Shown piece by piece: positions 9,220-17,400 of a stretch of DNA of 64,000 bases. Source of the DNA: Ruminococcus flavefaciens AE3010 (GTDB lineage Bacteria > Bacillota > Clostridia > Oscillospirales > Ruminococcaceae); NCBI RefSeq assembly GCF_000526795.1, contig NZ_JAGT01000001.1:2206001-2270000 (forward strand). Reading direction: 5' to 3'. The position numbers and the translations under genes are program-made. Each line of letters begins with the position of its first letter. Positions within the stretch are counted from its first letter, which is position 1. The notes below the pieces were generated by a model. That model ran no database searches, was not told the origin of the DNA, and saw only the letters and a program-made list of their open reading frames with translations.

Positions 9220-10446
9220 TTACCTCTTGAGCTTCCATGTGTGTTCGATGCGGGAAACTCCCACATCGCCCATTGCCGATATCATCTGTATCCTGTATGC
9301 CTGACGGAAATAGTCAATTGGTATGCCTTCGCCCTGCTCAACGGCGATGTCGATATTGTACTCGCCTGCCAGCAGTTCAACGTTTTTCAGCAGTATCTCC
9401 GCCGTACCGCTTTCGCTGATAGTTATGTCGGGCTGCTTGTCTATCCTGGTGTTAGTGCCGTAGCACTGAACACCGTTCATGTCAAATACTCCGAAGCCGA
9501 ATACCGCGTCCGTTACGGGCTTTTTCACGGTATAGTCTATGCTGAGCCTTATGTCCTCGCCTGTGCGGAAGGTGTTCTGCTCGCTGCCGTCAGAAGCAAA
9601 TGAGCGCACCTTTTTTATGCGCACCTCGCCGCTGCCCCAGCGCTTTCCCTCCTCGTCCTCGGAGACATCATCAGTACCGTTTTCGGACTTGCTCTTTTCC
9701 TGCATTTTCCTGCTCATATAGTCCAGGTATTCAAGGTCTATCTCCTTGGGAGGACCCTCAGCCTTGATAAGTCCCTCGTGTATCCATATGGCGCGGTCGC
9801 ATATCTGCTCTATCTGTCCGAGAGCGTGGGAGACTATGACTATAGTCGTGCCCTGCGCCTTTATCTCCTTGAGCTTGTTGAAGCACTTGGTCTGGAAGTT
9901 TGCGTCGCCCACGGCGAGTATCTCATCTATGAGGAGCACGTCTGCGTCCACGTTTATAGCCACGGAAAATGCCAGTCGCATGTACATTCCCGAGGAGTAA
10001 GTCCTTACGGGATTGTCGATGAACTCGGCAAGCTCCGAGAACTCAACTATATCCTTGATACGTGCGTCTATCTCCTTTTTGGTAAGTCCGAATATAGCCG
10101 CATTGGTGTAGATGTTCTCCCTGCCGCTCATATCGGGGTGGAAGCCTGCTCCCAGCTCGATAAGGCTGGATACCCTGCCCTGAAGCTTTATAGTACCCGA
10201 ATCGGGGTACATTATCCTTGTGAGGAGCTTCAATGTGGTGCTCTTGCCGCAGCCGTTGTGACCGATAAGTCCTATGGCTTCGCCCCGCTTCACGTCAAAG
10301 CTTATGCCGCGGAGCACCTTGCGCTCCTCATAGCGGCTGCGCTTGCGGAAAAGCAGACGCTCTTTCAGCTGAGCGCCCTTGTCAAGGTACACCTTGAAGC
10401 TCTTGGTCACGTTTCTGACCTCTATTGCGATATCGTTTTCCGCCAT
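9220..10446 (-). CDS. wzt: polysaccharide ABC exporter ATPase with Wzt C-terminal domain
   Basis: The start is the ATG at 10444-10446, which overlaps the wzm stop as TAATG. The longer open frame reads back into wzm and is not coding. The 408-residue protein has Walker A GHNGCGKST, signature YSSGMYMRLAFSV and Walker B DVLLIDEIL in the first 240 residues. The C-terminal 150 residues (from about RIKKVRSF) form an all-beta domain like Wzt_C, the carbohydrate-recognition module that binds the finished polysaccharide. It energises export of undecaprenyl-linked glycan through Wzm. The presence of the Wzt_C module indicates an exporter that recognises a terminal modification, consistent with the adjacent methyltransferase. 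Confidence 0.92.
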   Translation of the reverse strand: MAENDIAIEVRNVTKSFKVYLDKGAQLKERLLFRKRSRYEERKVLRGISFDVKRGEAIGLIGHNGCGKSTTLKLLTRIMYPDSGTIKLQGRVSSLIELGAGFHPDMSGRENIYTNAAIFGLTKKEIDARIKDIVEFSELAEFIDNPVRTYSSGMYMRLAFSVAINVDADVLLIDEILAVGDANFQTKCFNKLKEIKAQGTTIVIVSHALGQIEQICDRAIWIHEGLIKAEGPPKEIDLEYLDYMSRKMQEKSKSENGTDDVSEDEEGKRWGSGEVRIKKVRSFASDGSEQNTFRTGEDIRLSIDYTVKKPVTDAVFGFGVFDMNGVQCYGTNTRIDKQPDITISESGTAEILLKNVELLAGEYNIDIAVEQGEGIPIDYFRQAYRIQMISAMGDVGVSRIEHTWKLKR

Positions 10447-11222
10447 TACAGTTCCTCCGCAAAATGCCTTTGAAGCTTGTTGAATACGAATGCGCCGAAT
10501 ACAAGGAAGAATACTCCCAGACCTGCCGCCCAGAGAAGTGCGGTAAGGTCGGGTACCTGCTTCTCGTAAAGCACTGTTCTGTAGCAGTCGATTATATGAG
10601 TCATGGGGTTGAGATTGAACAGGGGCAGGTATTTTTCGGGAACTATAGACTTGGAGTAAACCACGGGAGTAAGATACATCCACGCCATAGCGACGATGCC
10701 GAGGATATGCTCCAGATCCCTGAAATAGACTGTTACTGCCGAGGCTATCATCGCCATGCCCAGTGCGAAGATGTACTCCACTATCATTATAATGGGAAGT
10801 GTCAGCACAGCTGCGAAGTTTATGCCTGCTCCCGTAACTATTATCACCGCAAATATTACTATGAAGCACAGCAGCATATTCACAAAGCAGCTGGTCACAT
10901 AGGATATGGGTATTACCATACGGGGAAAGTATATTTTCTTGACGAGGTCCTTCTGTGATATTATGGAGGCTGCTCCCACGGTTATGGACGAGGAGAAGAA
11001 TATCCACGGTATCAGTGCAACGAAGAGATAAAGGTAGTACCTGTCAATATCGTTGCGAAGTATCTTCGAGAAAACTATCGTGTACACTATCAGCTGGAAA
11101 AGAGGATTGATGAACGTCCACAGGAAGCCCAGCACCGAGCCCTTGTAGCGTCCACGCAGGTCTTTTTTCACAAGGCTGAATATCATTTGTCTGTATGCAT
11201 ACAGCTCTTTTATCGTACTCAT
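10446..11222 (-). CDS. wzm: polysaccharide ABC exporter permease
   Basis: The 258-residue protein belongs to the ABC-2 membrane family. The N-terminus (MSTIKELYAYRQMIFSLVKKDLRGRYKGSVLG) carries the amphipathic KKDL..RY..S.LG gate-helix motif typical of Wzm/TagG, followed by six hydrophobic segments (about 33-55, 60-85, 110-135, 140-165, 170-190, 225-247). It forms the membrane channel that moves lipid-linked polysaccharide or teichoic-acid-like polymer across the cytoplasmic membrane. It is the first gene of the operon, with a consensus promoter 71-100 bases upstream, and its stop overlaps the wzt start. A TagG role in teichoic acid export is the alternative; the Wzt C-domain and glycosyltransferase neighbours favour polysaccharide. 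Confidence 0.92.
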   Translation of the reverse strand: MSTIKELYAYRQMIFSLVKKDLRGRYKGSVLGFLWTFINPLFQLIVYTIVFSKILRNDIDRYYLYLFVALIPWIFFSSSITVGAASIISQKDLVKKIYFPRMVIPISYVTSCFVNMLLCFIVIFAVIIVTGAGINFAAVLTLPIIMIVEYIFALGMAMIASAVTVYFRDLEHILGIVAMAWMYLTPVVYSKSIVPEKYLPLFNLNPMTHIIDCYRTVLYEKQVPDLTALLWAAGLGVFFLVFGAFVFNKLQRHFAEEL

Positions 11223-11292
11223 TTATTGCTCCTTGAAGCGCTCAGACAGGCGTTTTCCGCCGAATGAGCATAAAATTCCATAGTATCTTTTA

Positions 11293-11321
11293 ATTATATC
11301 ACAAGGGCTCTGTACTGTCAA
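11293..11321 (-). promoter_or_regulatory. consensus vegetative promoter of the wzm-wzt polysaccharide operon
   Basis: On the minus strand TTGACA (11316-11321) and TATAAT (11293-11298) are both perfect matches with a 17-base spacer. The wzm ATG lies about 70 bases downstream. No other promoter of this quality is visible within the ten genes to the left. Confidence 0.88.
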
Positions 11322-11367
11322 GTACAATGCTGCCCGTTCTCCCATATAAAGCGAAAATCCAAACAAA

Positions 11368-11521
11368 ATGGAGAATTGAGAATTAAAAATTGAGAATGAA
11401 TGTATCCGCTGCGCGGATATATTGAAATACTGTACTCGGCAACATAATAGAATCGACTTTTCGATCTGTGTCAGACAGGGCACGTAACAATTCTCCATTC
11501 TCAATTCTGAATTCTCAATTG
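11368..11521. repeat. dispersed inverted-repeat element, ATTCTCAATTCT family
   Basis: Both ends carry several units of (G)AATTGAGAAT or its complement. The left end reads GAGAATTGAGAATTAAAAAT and the right end CCATTCTCAATTCTGAATTC. The inside holds a GC-rich hairpin (ATCCGCTGCGCGGAT). A related copy lies at 33171-33297 and a partial one near 46500-46535. It is non-coding; an open frame that spans it also spans the wzm promoter and is not a gene. Confidence 0.75.
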
Positions 11522-11522
11522 A

Positions 11523-11547
11523 AAAAGGGCAGCCTTGCTGCCCTTTT
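11523..11547 (-). terminator. intrinsic terminator after rlmH
   Basis: Perfect 11-bp hairpin AAAAGGGCAGC-CTT-GCTGCCCTTTT two bases beyond the rlmH stop, with a T-rich tail on the minus strand. Confidence 0.85.
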
Positions 11548-11549
11548 GA

Positions 11550-12023
11550 CTATTTATGGTATTTTCCGCCCTCTGCTATCTGGAATGCGCGGTATATCTG
11601 CTCCAGCAGCATTACTCTCGCCAGCTGGTGTGGAAAGGTCATCTTGGACATTGAGAGCTTCAATGCGCCCATTGCCTTTATCTCGTCGTCAAGTCCGAAT
11701 GAGCTGCCGATCATGAATGTGACCGTACTCTGTCCGCCTACGCCTGCGGAGACTATCTTCTCCGACAGCTCGGGACTTGTAAGCTGCTTTCCCTCGATAC
11801 ACATAGGCACTATCATGCCCTTTGCATAGCGCTTTATCTGCTCAGCTTCCTTTTTGAGAGCGGCAGATATCTCCTTATCCGAGGGGTTATCGCTGAGTCG
11901 GCACTCGTCAAGCTCATGGAGCTCAAAATTGCAGTACCTCCCCAGTCTCTTTATATACTCGGCACAGGCGCTGCGGAGATATTCCTCTTTCAGCTTGCCT
12001 ATGACTATAAGGTTTATATTCAT
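11550..12023 (-). CDS. rlmH: 23S rRNA pseudouridine(1915) N3-methyltransferase RlmH
   Basis: The 157-residue SPOUT-class protein matches the family's usual length (155-160). It starts MNINLIVIGKLKEEYLRSA, has the FMIGSSFGLDDEI glycine loop (about 104-116) of the trefoil knot, and ends with LSMSKMTFPHQLARVMLLEQIYRAF.I..G..YHK, the diagnostic RlmH C-terminus. It methylates pseudouridine 1915 in helix 69 of 23S rRNA in assembled 70S ribosomes. It overlaps the stop of the upstream WalJ-like hydrolase by one base, the common rlmH-walJ order of Firmicutes, and is closed by an intrinsic terminator. Confidence 0.97.
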   Translation of the reverse strand: MNINLIVIGKLKEEYLRSACAEYIKRLGRYCNFELHELDECRLSDNPSDKEISAALKKEAEQIKRYAKGMIVPMCIEGKQLTSPELSEKIVSAGVGGQSTVTFMIGSSFGLDDEIKAMGALKLSMSKMTFPHQLARVMLLEQIYRAFQIAEGGKYHK

Positions 12024-12808
12024 CAGAAAATAACAGCTCCTCCCCTTGTTTCCACAGGAGCTACGCCCAGAAGGTAGTCCCTGCCCCTTGCAAAGCGTTC
12101 AAGGCTCCGCTGCACGGTGCTGTCCGCGATATTGGGACGGTTGTTGTCCTGACTGAGATGTCCCAGCAGGAAATGGGTAGTCCCCCGCTCAATGAGCTTT
12201 CCCACCTGCACGGCGCAGTCGTCGTTGGAGAGATGACCGTTCTGTGAGAGTATGCGCTCCTTTAAGTACAGCGGGTAGGGTCCCGTGCGCAGCATATAGT
12301 CGTCGTAGTTTGCTTCGATAAGCACCATGCGGCAGCCGTTTAAGGCTTCGTCCACCTCGGGAGTAACGTGTCCAAGGTCCGTGCATATGGCGCAGTACTT
12401 ATCGTCCGAGGTATGTATGCGGTAGCCGCAGCTCTGTATAGCGTCGTGGGGCGTATTGAAGCAGCTCACCTCACTGCCGCCGCAGCTTATAGACTTGCCC
12501 GTCATGTCGATAACAGGTGAATTAACTGCTATCCTGTTGGTATCGCAAAGCCGCTGCAGGGTGCGCTTCTGACCGTAAACGGGCATTCCCGTTTTCTTGG
12601 TCAGCATTGCAAGTCCTGCAACGTGGTCGGAGTGCTCATGGGTAATGAATACTCCCTGTACTGCACTCAAGGGAATGTGGTTGACTTCAAGAGCTTCGCT
12701 GAGCCGCTTGAAGCTTACTCCGCAGTCTATGAGTATGCCGCCCTTTTCTGTTCCGATAAAGGTGGAATTGCCCTTGCTGGAGCTGAAAAGGGGATAAAGT
12801 CTTGCCAT
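12023..12808 (-). CDS. WalJ/YycJ-like metallo-beta-lactamase-fold hydrolase
   Basis: The 261-residue protein begins MARLYPLFSSSKGNST, the YycJ signature SSSxGN, and has the metal motif THEHSDHVAGL (about 55-65), a second metal-binding His in the NTPHDAIQSCGY stretch (about 115-126), and a terminal LGHLSQDNNRP (about 216-226). This matches the WalJ group of RNase Z/DHH-like exonucleases, which act on DNA in coordination with cell-wall regulation in Firmicutes. The walRK genes that often precede it are not adjacent here. A GGAGAA site precedes the ATG. The gene is coupled to rlmH. Family assignment is firm; the biochemical role is by analogy. Confidence 0.85.
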   Translation of the reverse strand: MARLYPLFSSSKGNSTFIGTEKGGILIDCGVSFKRLSEALEVNHIPLSAVQGVFITHEHSDHVAGLAMLTKKTGMPVYGQKRTLQRLCDTNRIAVNSPVIDMTGKSISCGGSEVSCFNTPHDAIQSCGYRIHTSDDKYCAICTDLGHVTPEVDEALNGCRMVLIEANYDDYMLRTGPYPLYLKERILSQNGHLSNDDCAVQVGKLIERGTTHFLLGHLSQDNNRPNIADSTVQRSLERFARGRDYLLGVAPVETRGGAVIF

Positions 12809-12857
12809 TGGATATTCTCCGTTCTTTTTTGAACATTATTATGCGCATAAGCGCTAA

Positions 12858-12979
12858 ACTGATAGTTGAGAGTTTAGAATCAAGAGTTGAAAGTTGTGGT
12901 GTTGCCTTCGGCGACATTATTATATAACGTGAGCGGAACGAACACGTTGACTCTCAACTCTCCACTTTCAACTCTCAAC
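12858..12979. repeat. dispersed inverted-repeat element, ACTCTCAACTCT family
   Basis: Left end GTTGAGAGTTTAGAATCAAG, right end TTTCAACTCTCAACTT, with a shared interior containing CGGCGACATTATT and AACGTGAGCG. A near copy is at 60294-60405. It abuts, and slightly overlaps, the 3' end of cysS, so it provides that gene's last codons or its 3' flank. Confidence 0.78.
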
Positions 12980-14396
12980 TTATTTTATTGATCTCCGTGC
13001 CCTGTCTTGTTTCCTTGACCTCGTAGCCCAGAGCTGCTATCTTGTCGCGGAGCTCATCTGCAAGGGCAAAGTTCTTGTCCTTACGTGCAGCCTTGCGCTG
13101 TTCAACAAGCTCAAGCACCTCGGCAGGTATATCAGCAGAAGCCGAACCCGCATTGTCTGCAAGCTCCTTGGCGTTTGCAATAAGGTCAAGTCCCAGTACC
13201 TTGTCGAACTCTGTGATAAGAGCCAGCTTTGTAGCCGCATTTGCCTTTGATTTCAGCACGTCGTATATAACTGTGATACCCATAGCGGTATTGATATCAT
13301 TGTCAAGAGCGTCCCTGAAATCCTTCATGAGACGGTCGTACTCAGCCTTGTCAATGTCGCCGCCGCTATCCTTAGTAAGAGGAGCTATCTTCTCAATGAG
13401 CTTGTTGTAAGCTGTCTTAGCGTTGTCAAGGTTATCCCATGAGAACACCAGTGACTTCCTGTAGTGCGACTGCAAGCAGAAGAAGCGGTATATCACAGGC
13501 TTGTAGCCCTTTTCTTCAAGGAGGGATACCGTCAGGAACTCGCCCTTGCTCTTGCTCATCTTGCCGCTGTTTGTATTGAGGTGGAGCACATGGAACCAGT
13601 AGTTGCACCACTTGTGTCCGAGGTAAGCCTCAGACTGGGCTATCTCGTTGGTGTGGTGAGGGAAAGCGTTGTCGATACCGCCGCAGTGGATATCAAGGTA
13701 CTCGCCGTTGTTCTTCATGCTTATGCATGAGCACTCGATGTGCCAGCCCGGGTAGCCGATACCCCACGGACTGTCCCATTTAAGCTCCTGATCGTCGAAT
13801 TTGGACTTGGTGAACCAGAGCACGAAATCAGCCTTGTTGCGCTTGTTCTCGTCAGCCTCAACGCCCTCACGAACGCCTACTGCAAGGTCTTCCTCGTTGA
13901 AATCGTTGAAAACATAGTATTTATCAAGCTTTGATGTGTCGAAATAGATGTTGCCGCCTGCTTCATAAGCGTAGCCATTGTCCATGAGAACGCTGATAAC
14001 GCGTATAAACTCGTCGATATAAGTAGTTGCGGGAACTACTGTATCGGGCTTTTTGATGTTGAGCTTCTTGCAGTCCTCAAAGAAAGCGTCTGTGTAGAAC
14101 TTTGCGATCTCCATGACAGTCTTGTGCTCGCGCTTTGCGCCCTTGAGCATCTTGTCGTCACCTGTGTCGCCGTCGCTGGTAAGGTGTCCCACGTCGGTGA
14201 TGTTCATAACGCGGTTAACGTCATAGCCTGTGAAACGCAGGTACTTTTCGAGGATATCCTCCATGATGTAGCTTCTCAGGTTGCCTATGTGAGCAAAGTG
14301 ATACACGGTAGGTCCGCAGGTGTACATATTTACCTTACCCTCAGCGTGAGGCACGAATTCTTCCTTTTTATGGGATAATGAATTGTATAACTGCAT
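12975..14396 (-). CDS. cysS: cysteinyl-tRNA synthetase
   Basis: The 473-residue class I synthetase contains the HIGH-like motif FAHIGNLRSY (about 35-44) preceded by YTCGPTVYH with a zinc-ligand Cys. Other zinc ligands lie in HIECSCIS and HCGGIDNAFPHHTNE, and the KMSKS loop is GKMSKSKGEFL (about 275). Size and motifs fit CysRS; it charges tRNA-Cys in the cytoplasm. The C-terminal anticodon-binding helix bundle is intact. It is the second gene behind a T-box whose specifier reads UGC, which agrees with its function. A 102-base gap with a palindromic repeat separates it from the small gene upstream. The 3' end touches a dispersed repeat. Confidence 0.97.
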   Translation of the reverse strand: MQLYNSLSHKKEEFVPHAEGKVNMYTCGPTVYHFAHIGNLRSYIMEDILEKYLRFTGYDVNRVMNITDVGHLTSDGDTGDDKMLKGAKREHKTVMEIAKFYTDAFFEDCKKLNIKKPDTVVPATTYIDEFIRVISVLMDNGYAYEAGGNIYFDTSKLDKYYVFNDFNEEDLAVGVREGVEADENKRNKADFVLWFTKSKFDDQELKWDSPWGIGYPGWHIECSCISMKNNGEYLDIHCGGIDNAFPHHTNEIAQSEAYLGHKWCNYWFHVLHLNTNSGKMSKSKGEFLTVSLLEEKGYKPVIYRFFCLQSHYRKSLVFSWDNLDNAKTAYNKLIEKIAPLTKDSGGDIDKAEYDRLMKDFRDALDNDINTAMGITVIYDVLKSKANAATKLALITEFDKVLGLDLIANAKELADNAGSASADIPAEVLELVEQRKAARKDKNFALADELRDKIAALGYEVKETRQGTEINKIS

Positions 14397-14416
14397 TGTA
14401 TTTCCTCCAAAATATA

Positions 14417-14492
14417 TTTTTGCAGGGACGCACAGTGTGCGTCCGCCAGTTTATTTATATTTATCGGGCGCACACTGTGCGCCCTTACAAGC
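14417..14492. repeat. paired GC-palindrome repeats between the unknown gene and cysS
   Basis: Two copies of a GGCGCACAGTGTGCGCC-type palindrome (GGACGCACAGTGTGCGTCC at 14426-14444 and GGCGCACACTGTGCGCCC near 14466-14483), followed by TTACAAGCTAACG. The same core plus tail recurs at about 46588-46640. It may fold into strong hairpins in the cysS leader. Confidence 0.7.
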
Positions 14493-14498
14493 TAACGA

Positions 14499-14876
14499 CT
14501 AAAACGCCCATATTTCAGGCGGTGGGTTCTTTATCTTCAGCTTTGAGAAATACCCGAACATTACCAGAAACTCGGGCAGCACACGCAGTCCGTCACGGTA
14601 ATAAGCGTCTATGCGCTTGCTGTCATCAGCTATGCCTTTATAGTTTCGCGGACATGAGAATGTCCACTCGGCAGTCAGGCTGTTGAAGCTGAGCCTGAAA
14701 AAGCCGGCGGGACTGTACTCGTCAAAGGCTTCAAGCAGGGCTATATGATCGCCTACAGTATCTGCAGCGCCTACATAAGCTGTGCTTCCGTCAAGGCTTA
14801 CCGCCGCAAGAAAACTGCTGTCGGCTGTTACCGCCTCATTGACCGCCGCGTCCGAGGGATACCTAATTATATTCAT
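14499..14876 (-). CDS. unknown protein under the cysteine T-box
   Basis: The 125-residue soluble protein has a good ribosome site (AAGGAGG) five bases before its ATG. It has no signal peptide or membrane segment. I recognise no family. Visible features are a central aromatic-rich stretch (FFRLSFNSL.AEWTFSCPRNY, about 68-90) and a C-terminus rich in F, Y and P (LVMFGYFSKLKIKNPPPEIW). It lacks paired cysteines. It is the first gene after the T-box and precedes cysS, so it should be made when charged tRNA-Cys is scarce. A role tied to cysteine supply or to CysRS is inferred only from that position. Confidence 0.7.
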   Translation of the reverse strand: MNIIRYPSDAAVNEAVTADSSFLAAVSLDGSTAYVGAADTVGDHIALLEAFDEYSPAGFFRLSFNSLTAEWTFSCPRNYKGIADDSKRIDAYYRDGLRVLPEFLVMFGYFSKLKIKNPPPEIWAF

Positions 14877-14893
14877 CTGAGCCTCCTTACAAT

Positions 14894-15118
14894 AACAAAA
14901 GCCCCCGAGGGTATACCTCGGAGGCGCAAATGCTCGTTTCCACTCCGTCTTGAACTCGTCTTATCCTTAACGCGGACGATACGCCGTCAGATACACACGC
15001 TTCCGCGCTTCCCTGCCGAAGCTGACAGCCGCACTTCACTTCTCCCGACTATGTGCTCACACCGACTGCACACTCTCTGCAAGTCCGCAAAAAAGCTACT
15101 CTGACTGCTACGCCTTTT
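14894..15118 (-). promoter_or_regulatory. T-box leader, cysteine (UGC specifier)
   Basis: The minus-strand leader shows the stem I AG-bulge region AGAGAG (about 15075), a GGTGTGAGC distal loop, and the specifier region GTGAAG-TGC-GGC with TGC at 15031-15033. Then comes the antiterminator signature GGAGTGGAAACGAG with GCGCCTCCGAGG, and finally a terminator hairpin GCCCCCGAGG-GTATA-CCTCGGAGGC with a T-rich tail (14897-14926). The order and spacing are those of a T-box. The T-box sequence GTGGAAACGAG departs from the usual GTGGNACCGCG at two or three positions. It controls 14499-14876 and, by read-through, cysS. Confidence 0.85.
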
Positions 15119-15171
15119 TAGTGATTAGTTATTAGTGCTTAGTGATTAGTATAATCCAAGCTCTAAAAACT

Positions 15172-15201
15172 ATTATATACTAAAAGAATAGTATTTGTCA
15201 A
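15172..15201 (-). promoter_or_regulatory. promoter of the cysteine T-box operon
   Basis: TTGACA (15196-15201) and TATAAT (15172-15177) on the minus strand with an 18-base spacer. It is divergent from the htpG promoter about 50 bases away. Confidence 0.8.
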
Positions 15202-15250
15202 GATGAATCTAAAGCAAATATGAACAAATTGTAAACATTTCTCCCTGCCC

Positions 15251-15279
15251 TTGACTTTGCACCTGCAAAAGATTATACT
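15251..15279 (+). promoter_or_regulatory. htpG promoter
   Basis: TTGACT (15251-15256) and TATACT (15274-15279) with a 17-base spacer, directly followed by the CIRCE element, so repressor binding would cover the start of transcription. Confidence 0.82.
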
Positions 15280-15283
15280 TTAT

Positions 15284-15310
15284 TTAGCACTCTAAGATAC
15301 AGAGTGCTAA
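15284..15310. promoter_or_regulatory. CIRCE operator (HrcA site)
   Basis: A perfect TTAGCACTC-N9-GAGTGCTAA inverted repeat, the binding site of the heat-shock repressor HrcA. It lies between the -10 box and the htpG start (15333), so htpG should be derepressed on heat shock as a class I gene. Confidence 0.95.
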
Positions 15311-15332
15311 TTCTATGACGGAGATGTTATAA

Positions 15333-17234
15333 ATGGAAACCAAACAGTTCAAAGCAGAGTCCAAAAGACTTCTTGATATGATGATCCACTCGATCTATAC
15401 TCATAAGGAGATCTTCCTCCGCGAGCTTATCTCCAACGCAAGCGACGCTATCGATAAGCTGTATTTCAAATCACTCACCGACGACAAGGTCGGTCTCAAT
15501 AAAGACGACTTCGCAATATGGATATCCGCTGACAAGGACAGCCGCACCCTCAAGATCACCGATAACGGTATCGGCATGACAGAGGAGGAGCTTGAAAACA
15601 ACCTTGGTACTATCGCAAACAGCGGCTCATTCAAGTTCAAGAACGAGAACAAGCTTGAAGAGGACAACCAGATAATCGGACAGTTCGGCGTAGGCTTCTA
15701 CTCCGCATTCATGGTAGCTAAGAAAGTAACCGTTATCTCAAAGGCTTACGGCAGCGATAAGGCTTATCAGTGGGAGTCCGAGGGCGTTGACGGCTACACT
15801 ATCACAGAAGCCGACAAGAAGAGCACAGGCACCGAGATAATCCTGGAAATGCTTGACGATACCGACGACGAGAACTACGGCGAGTTCCTCGACCAGTACA
15901 GGATAAAGTCTCTGGTAAGCAAATACTCCGACTATATCCGCTTCCCTATCAAAATGGAAGTATCCCACAGCCGTCCCAAGGAGCAGACAGAGGAGGAAAA
16001 GGAAGCAAAGAAGCCCCTTGAATATGAGGATTTCATTGAAGTTGAGACCCTCAACAGCATGACTCCACTCTGGAAGAAGAACAAGAACGAGCTCAAGGAG
16101 GAGGACTACAAGCACTTCTACACCGAGAAGTTCTTCGACTACAACGAGCCCCTTAAATACTCACACATCAGCAACGAGATGCCCGCATACAATGCCCTGC
16201 TCTATATCCCGTCAAAGGCTCCCTTTGACTACTACTCAAAGGAGTACGAAAAGGGCTTGCAGCTCTACTCAAACGGCGTTCTCATCATGGACAAGTGCGC
16301 AGATCTGCTCCCTGACTATTTCAGCTTCGTAAAGGGACTTGTTGACAGTGAAGACCTGTCCCTGAATATCTCCCGTGAGATGCTCCAGCACGACAGACAG
16401 CTGAAAGTCATCGCAAAGAGCATCGAAAAGACTATCAGCAACGAGCTGAAGAAAATGCTCAAAAACGAGCGTGAGAAGTACGAGGAGTTCTGGAAGGCAT
16501 TCGGCTTACAGCTGAAATACGGCGTATACAGCGACTTCGGCATGAACAAGGACAAGCTTCAGGATCTGCTCATGTTCACGTCTTCAAACGAGCAGAAGCT
16601 GGTAACTCTTGACGAGTACGTTACAGGCATGCGCGAGGATCAGAAGTACATCTACTATGCAACAGGCGAGAGCGCAGCCCGTATCGAGCAGCTGCCCCAG
16701 ACAGAGCTTGTCAAGGACAACGGCTTCGAGATTCTCTACCTCACAGACAATATCGACGAATTTGCATTAAAGGCTCTCATGCAGTACAAGGACAAGGAAT
16801 TCAAGTCCGTATCTGCTGACGACCTGGGGCTTGAAACTCCCGAGAAGAAAGAGGAGCTCAAAGCCAAGGAGGAGGAGAGTGCTGACCTGCTCAAGGATAT
16901 GCAGGAAGCTCTTGGCGGCAAGGTAACAAAGGTGGCTCTCTCACAGAGACTGAAATCCCACCCTGTATGCCTTACCAGCGAGGGCGAGATATCCCTTGAA
17001 ATGGAGAAGGTGCTCAACTCCATGCCTACCGACCAGAAGATACACGCACAGCGGGTTCTGGAGCTCAATCCCGACCATGAGATATTCGGCAAGCTGAAAG
17101 CTCTCAGCGAGAGCGGCGACAAGGACAAGCTTGGCAAGTACGCAAAGCTGCTCTACGATCAGGCGCTCCTTATCGAGGGCATGAGCATAGAAGACCCTGT
17201 TGCATTCTCAAATCTTATCTGCGAGCTTATGTAA
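15333..17234 (+). CDS. htpG: molecular chaperone HtpG (bacterial Hsp90)
   Basis: The 633-residue protein has the GHKL ATPase N-domain with [13 protein letters not shown] (about 29-41), DNGIGM (about 80) and the lid [12 protein letters not shown] (about 113-124). The middle domain carries FPIKMEV and NISREMLQ, and the C-terminal dimerisation domain is full length (the family is usually 610-640). The order of domains is unbroken. It is an ATP-driven cytoplasmic chaperone. It is monocistronic and sits behind a CIRCE operator. In Bacillus subtilis htpG is not an HrcA target, so the control differs here. The 3' flank holds a dispersed repeat directly after the TAA, then a terminator. Confidence 0.98.
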   Translation: METKQFKAESKRLLDMMIHSIYTHKEIFLRELISNASDAIDKLYFKSLTDDKVGLNKDDFAIWISADKDSRTLKITDNGIGMTEEELENNLGTIANSGSFKFKNENKLEEDNQIIGQFGVGFYSAFMVAKKVTVISKAYGSDKAYQWESEGVDGYTITEADKKSTGTEIILEMLDDTDDENYGEFLDQYRIKSLVSKYSDYIRFPIKMEVSHSRPKEQTEEEKEAKKPLEYEDFIEVETLNSMTPLWKKNKNELKEEDYKHFYTEKFFDYNEPLKYSHISNEMPAYNALLYIPSKAPFDYYSKEYEKGLQLYSNGVLIMDKCADLLPDYFSFVKGLVDSEDLSLNISREMLQHDRQLKVIAKSIEKTISNELKKMLKNEREKYEEFWKAFGLQLKYGVYSDFGMNKDKLQDLLMFTSSNEQKLVTLDEYVTGMREDQKYIYYATGESAARIEQLPQTELVKDNGFEILYLTDNIDEFALKALMQYKDKEFKSVSADDLGLETPEKKEELKAKEEESADLLKDMQEALGGKVTKVALSQRLKSHPVCLTSEGEISLEMEKVLNSMPTDQKIHAQRVLELNPDHEIFGKLKALSESGDKDKLGKYAKLLYDQALLIEGMSIEDPVAFSNLICELM

Positions 17235-17325
17235 GCGCGGAGCCCGCGCTGCCTTGCCACGTTGTCGCTCATAAACTCGCTCACTATCATCAAAACTGTT
17301 ACCTGTACATCGCTTACGGTGGTAT
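17235..17325. repeat. stop-codon-abutting dispersed repeat, copy 1
   Basis: Starts at the base after the htpG stop. Shares GCGCGGAGCCCG, GCTGCCTTGCCACGTTG, AAACTCGCTCACT and GTACATCGCTTACGG with copies at 54196-54286 and 62457-62550, each of which also begins right after a stop codon. Confidence 0.82.
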
Positions 17326-17367
17326 TACTATTTAAAAGCTGTTATCTGAATATGGTTCAGACACAAA

Positions 17368-17400
17368 ACAGAGGGTGGAATTTTCCGCCCTCTGTTTTTT
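17368..17400. terminator. terminator between htpG and the converging 79-residue gene
   Basis: ACAGAGGG-U-GGAA hairpin with complementary TTCC-G-CCCTCTGT followed by TTTTTTT; it serves htpG on the plus strand and ends at the stop of the converging minus-strand gene. Confidence 0.85.

Noticed and set aside
11223..11504. A 93-codon minus-strand open frame upstream of wzm
   Set aside because: It covers the consensus promoter and part of a dispersed repeat, has no ribosome site, and its translation repeats the ATTCTCAATT units.
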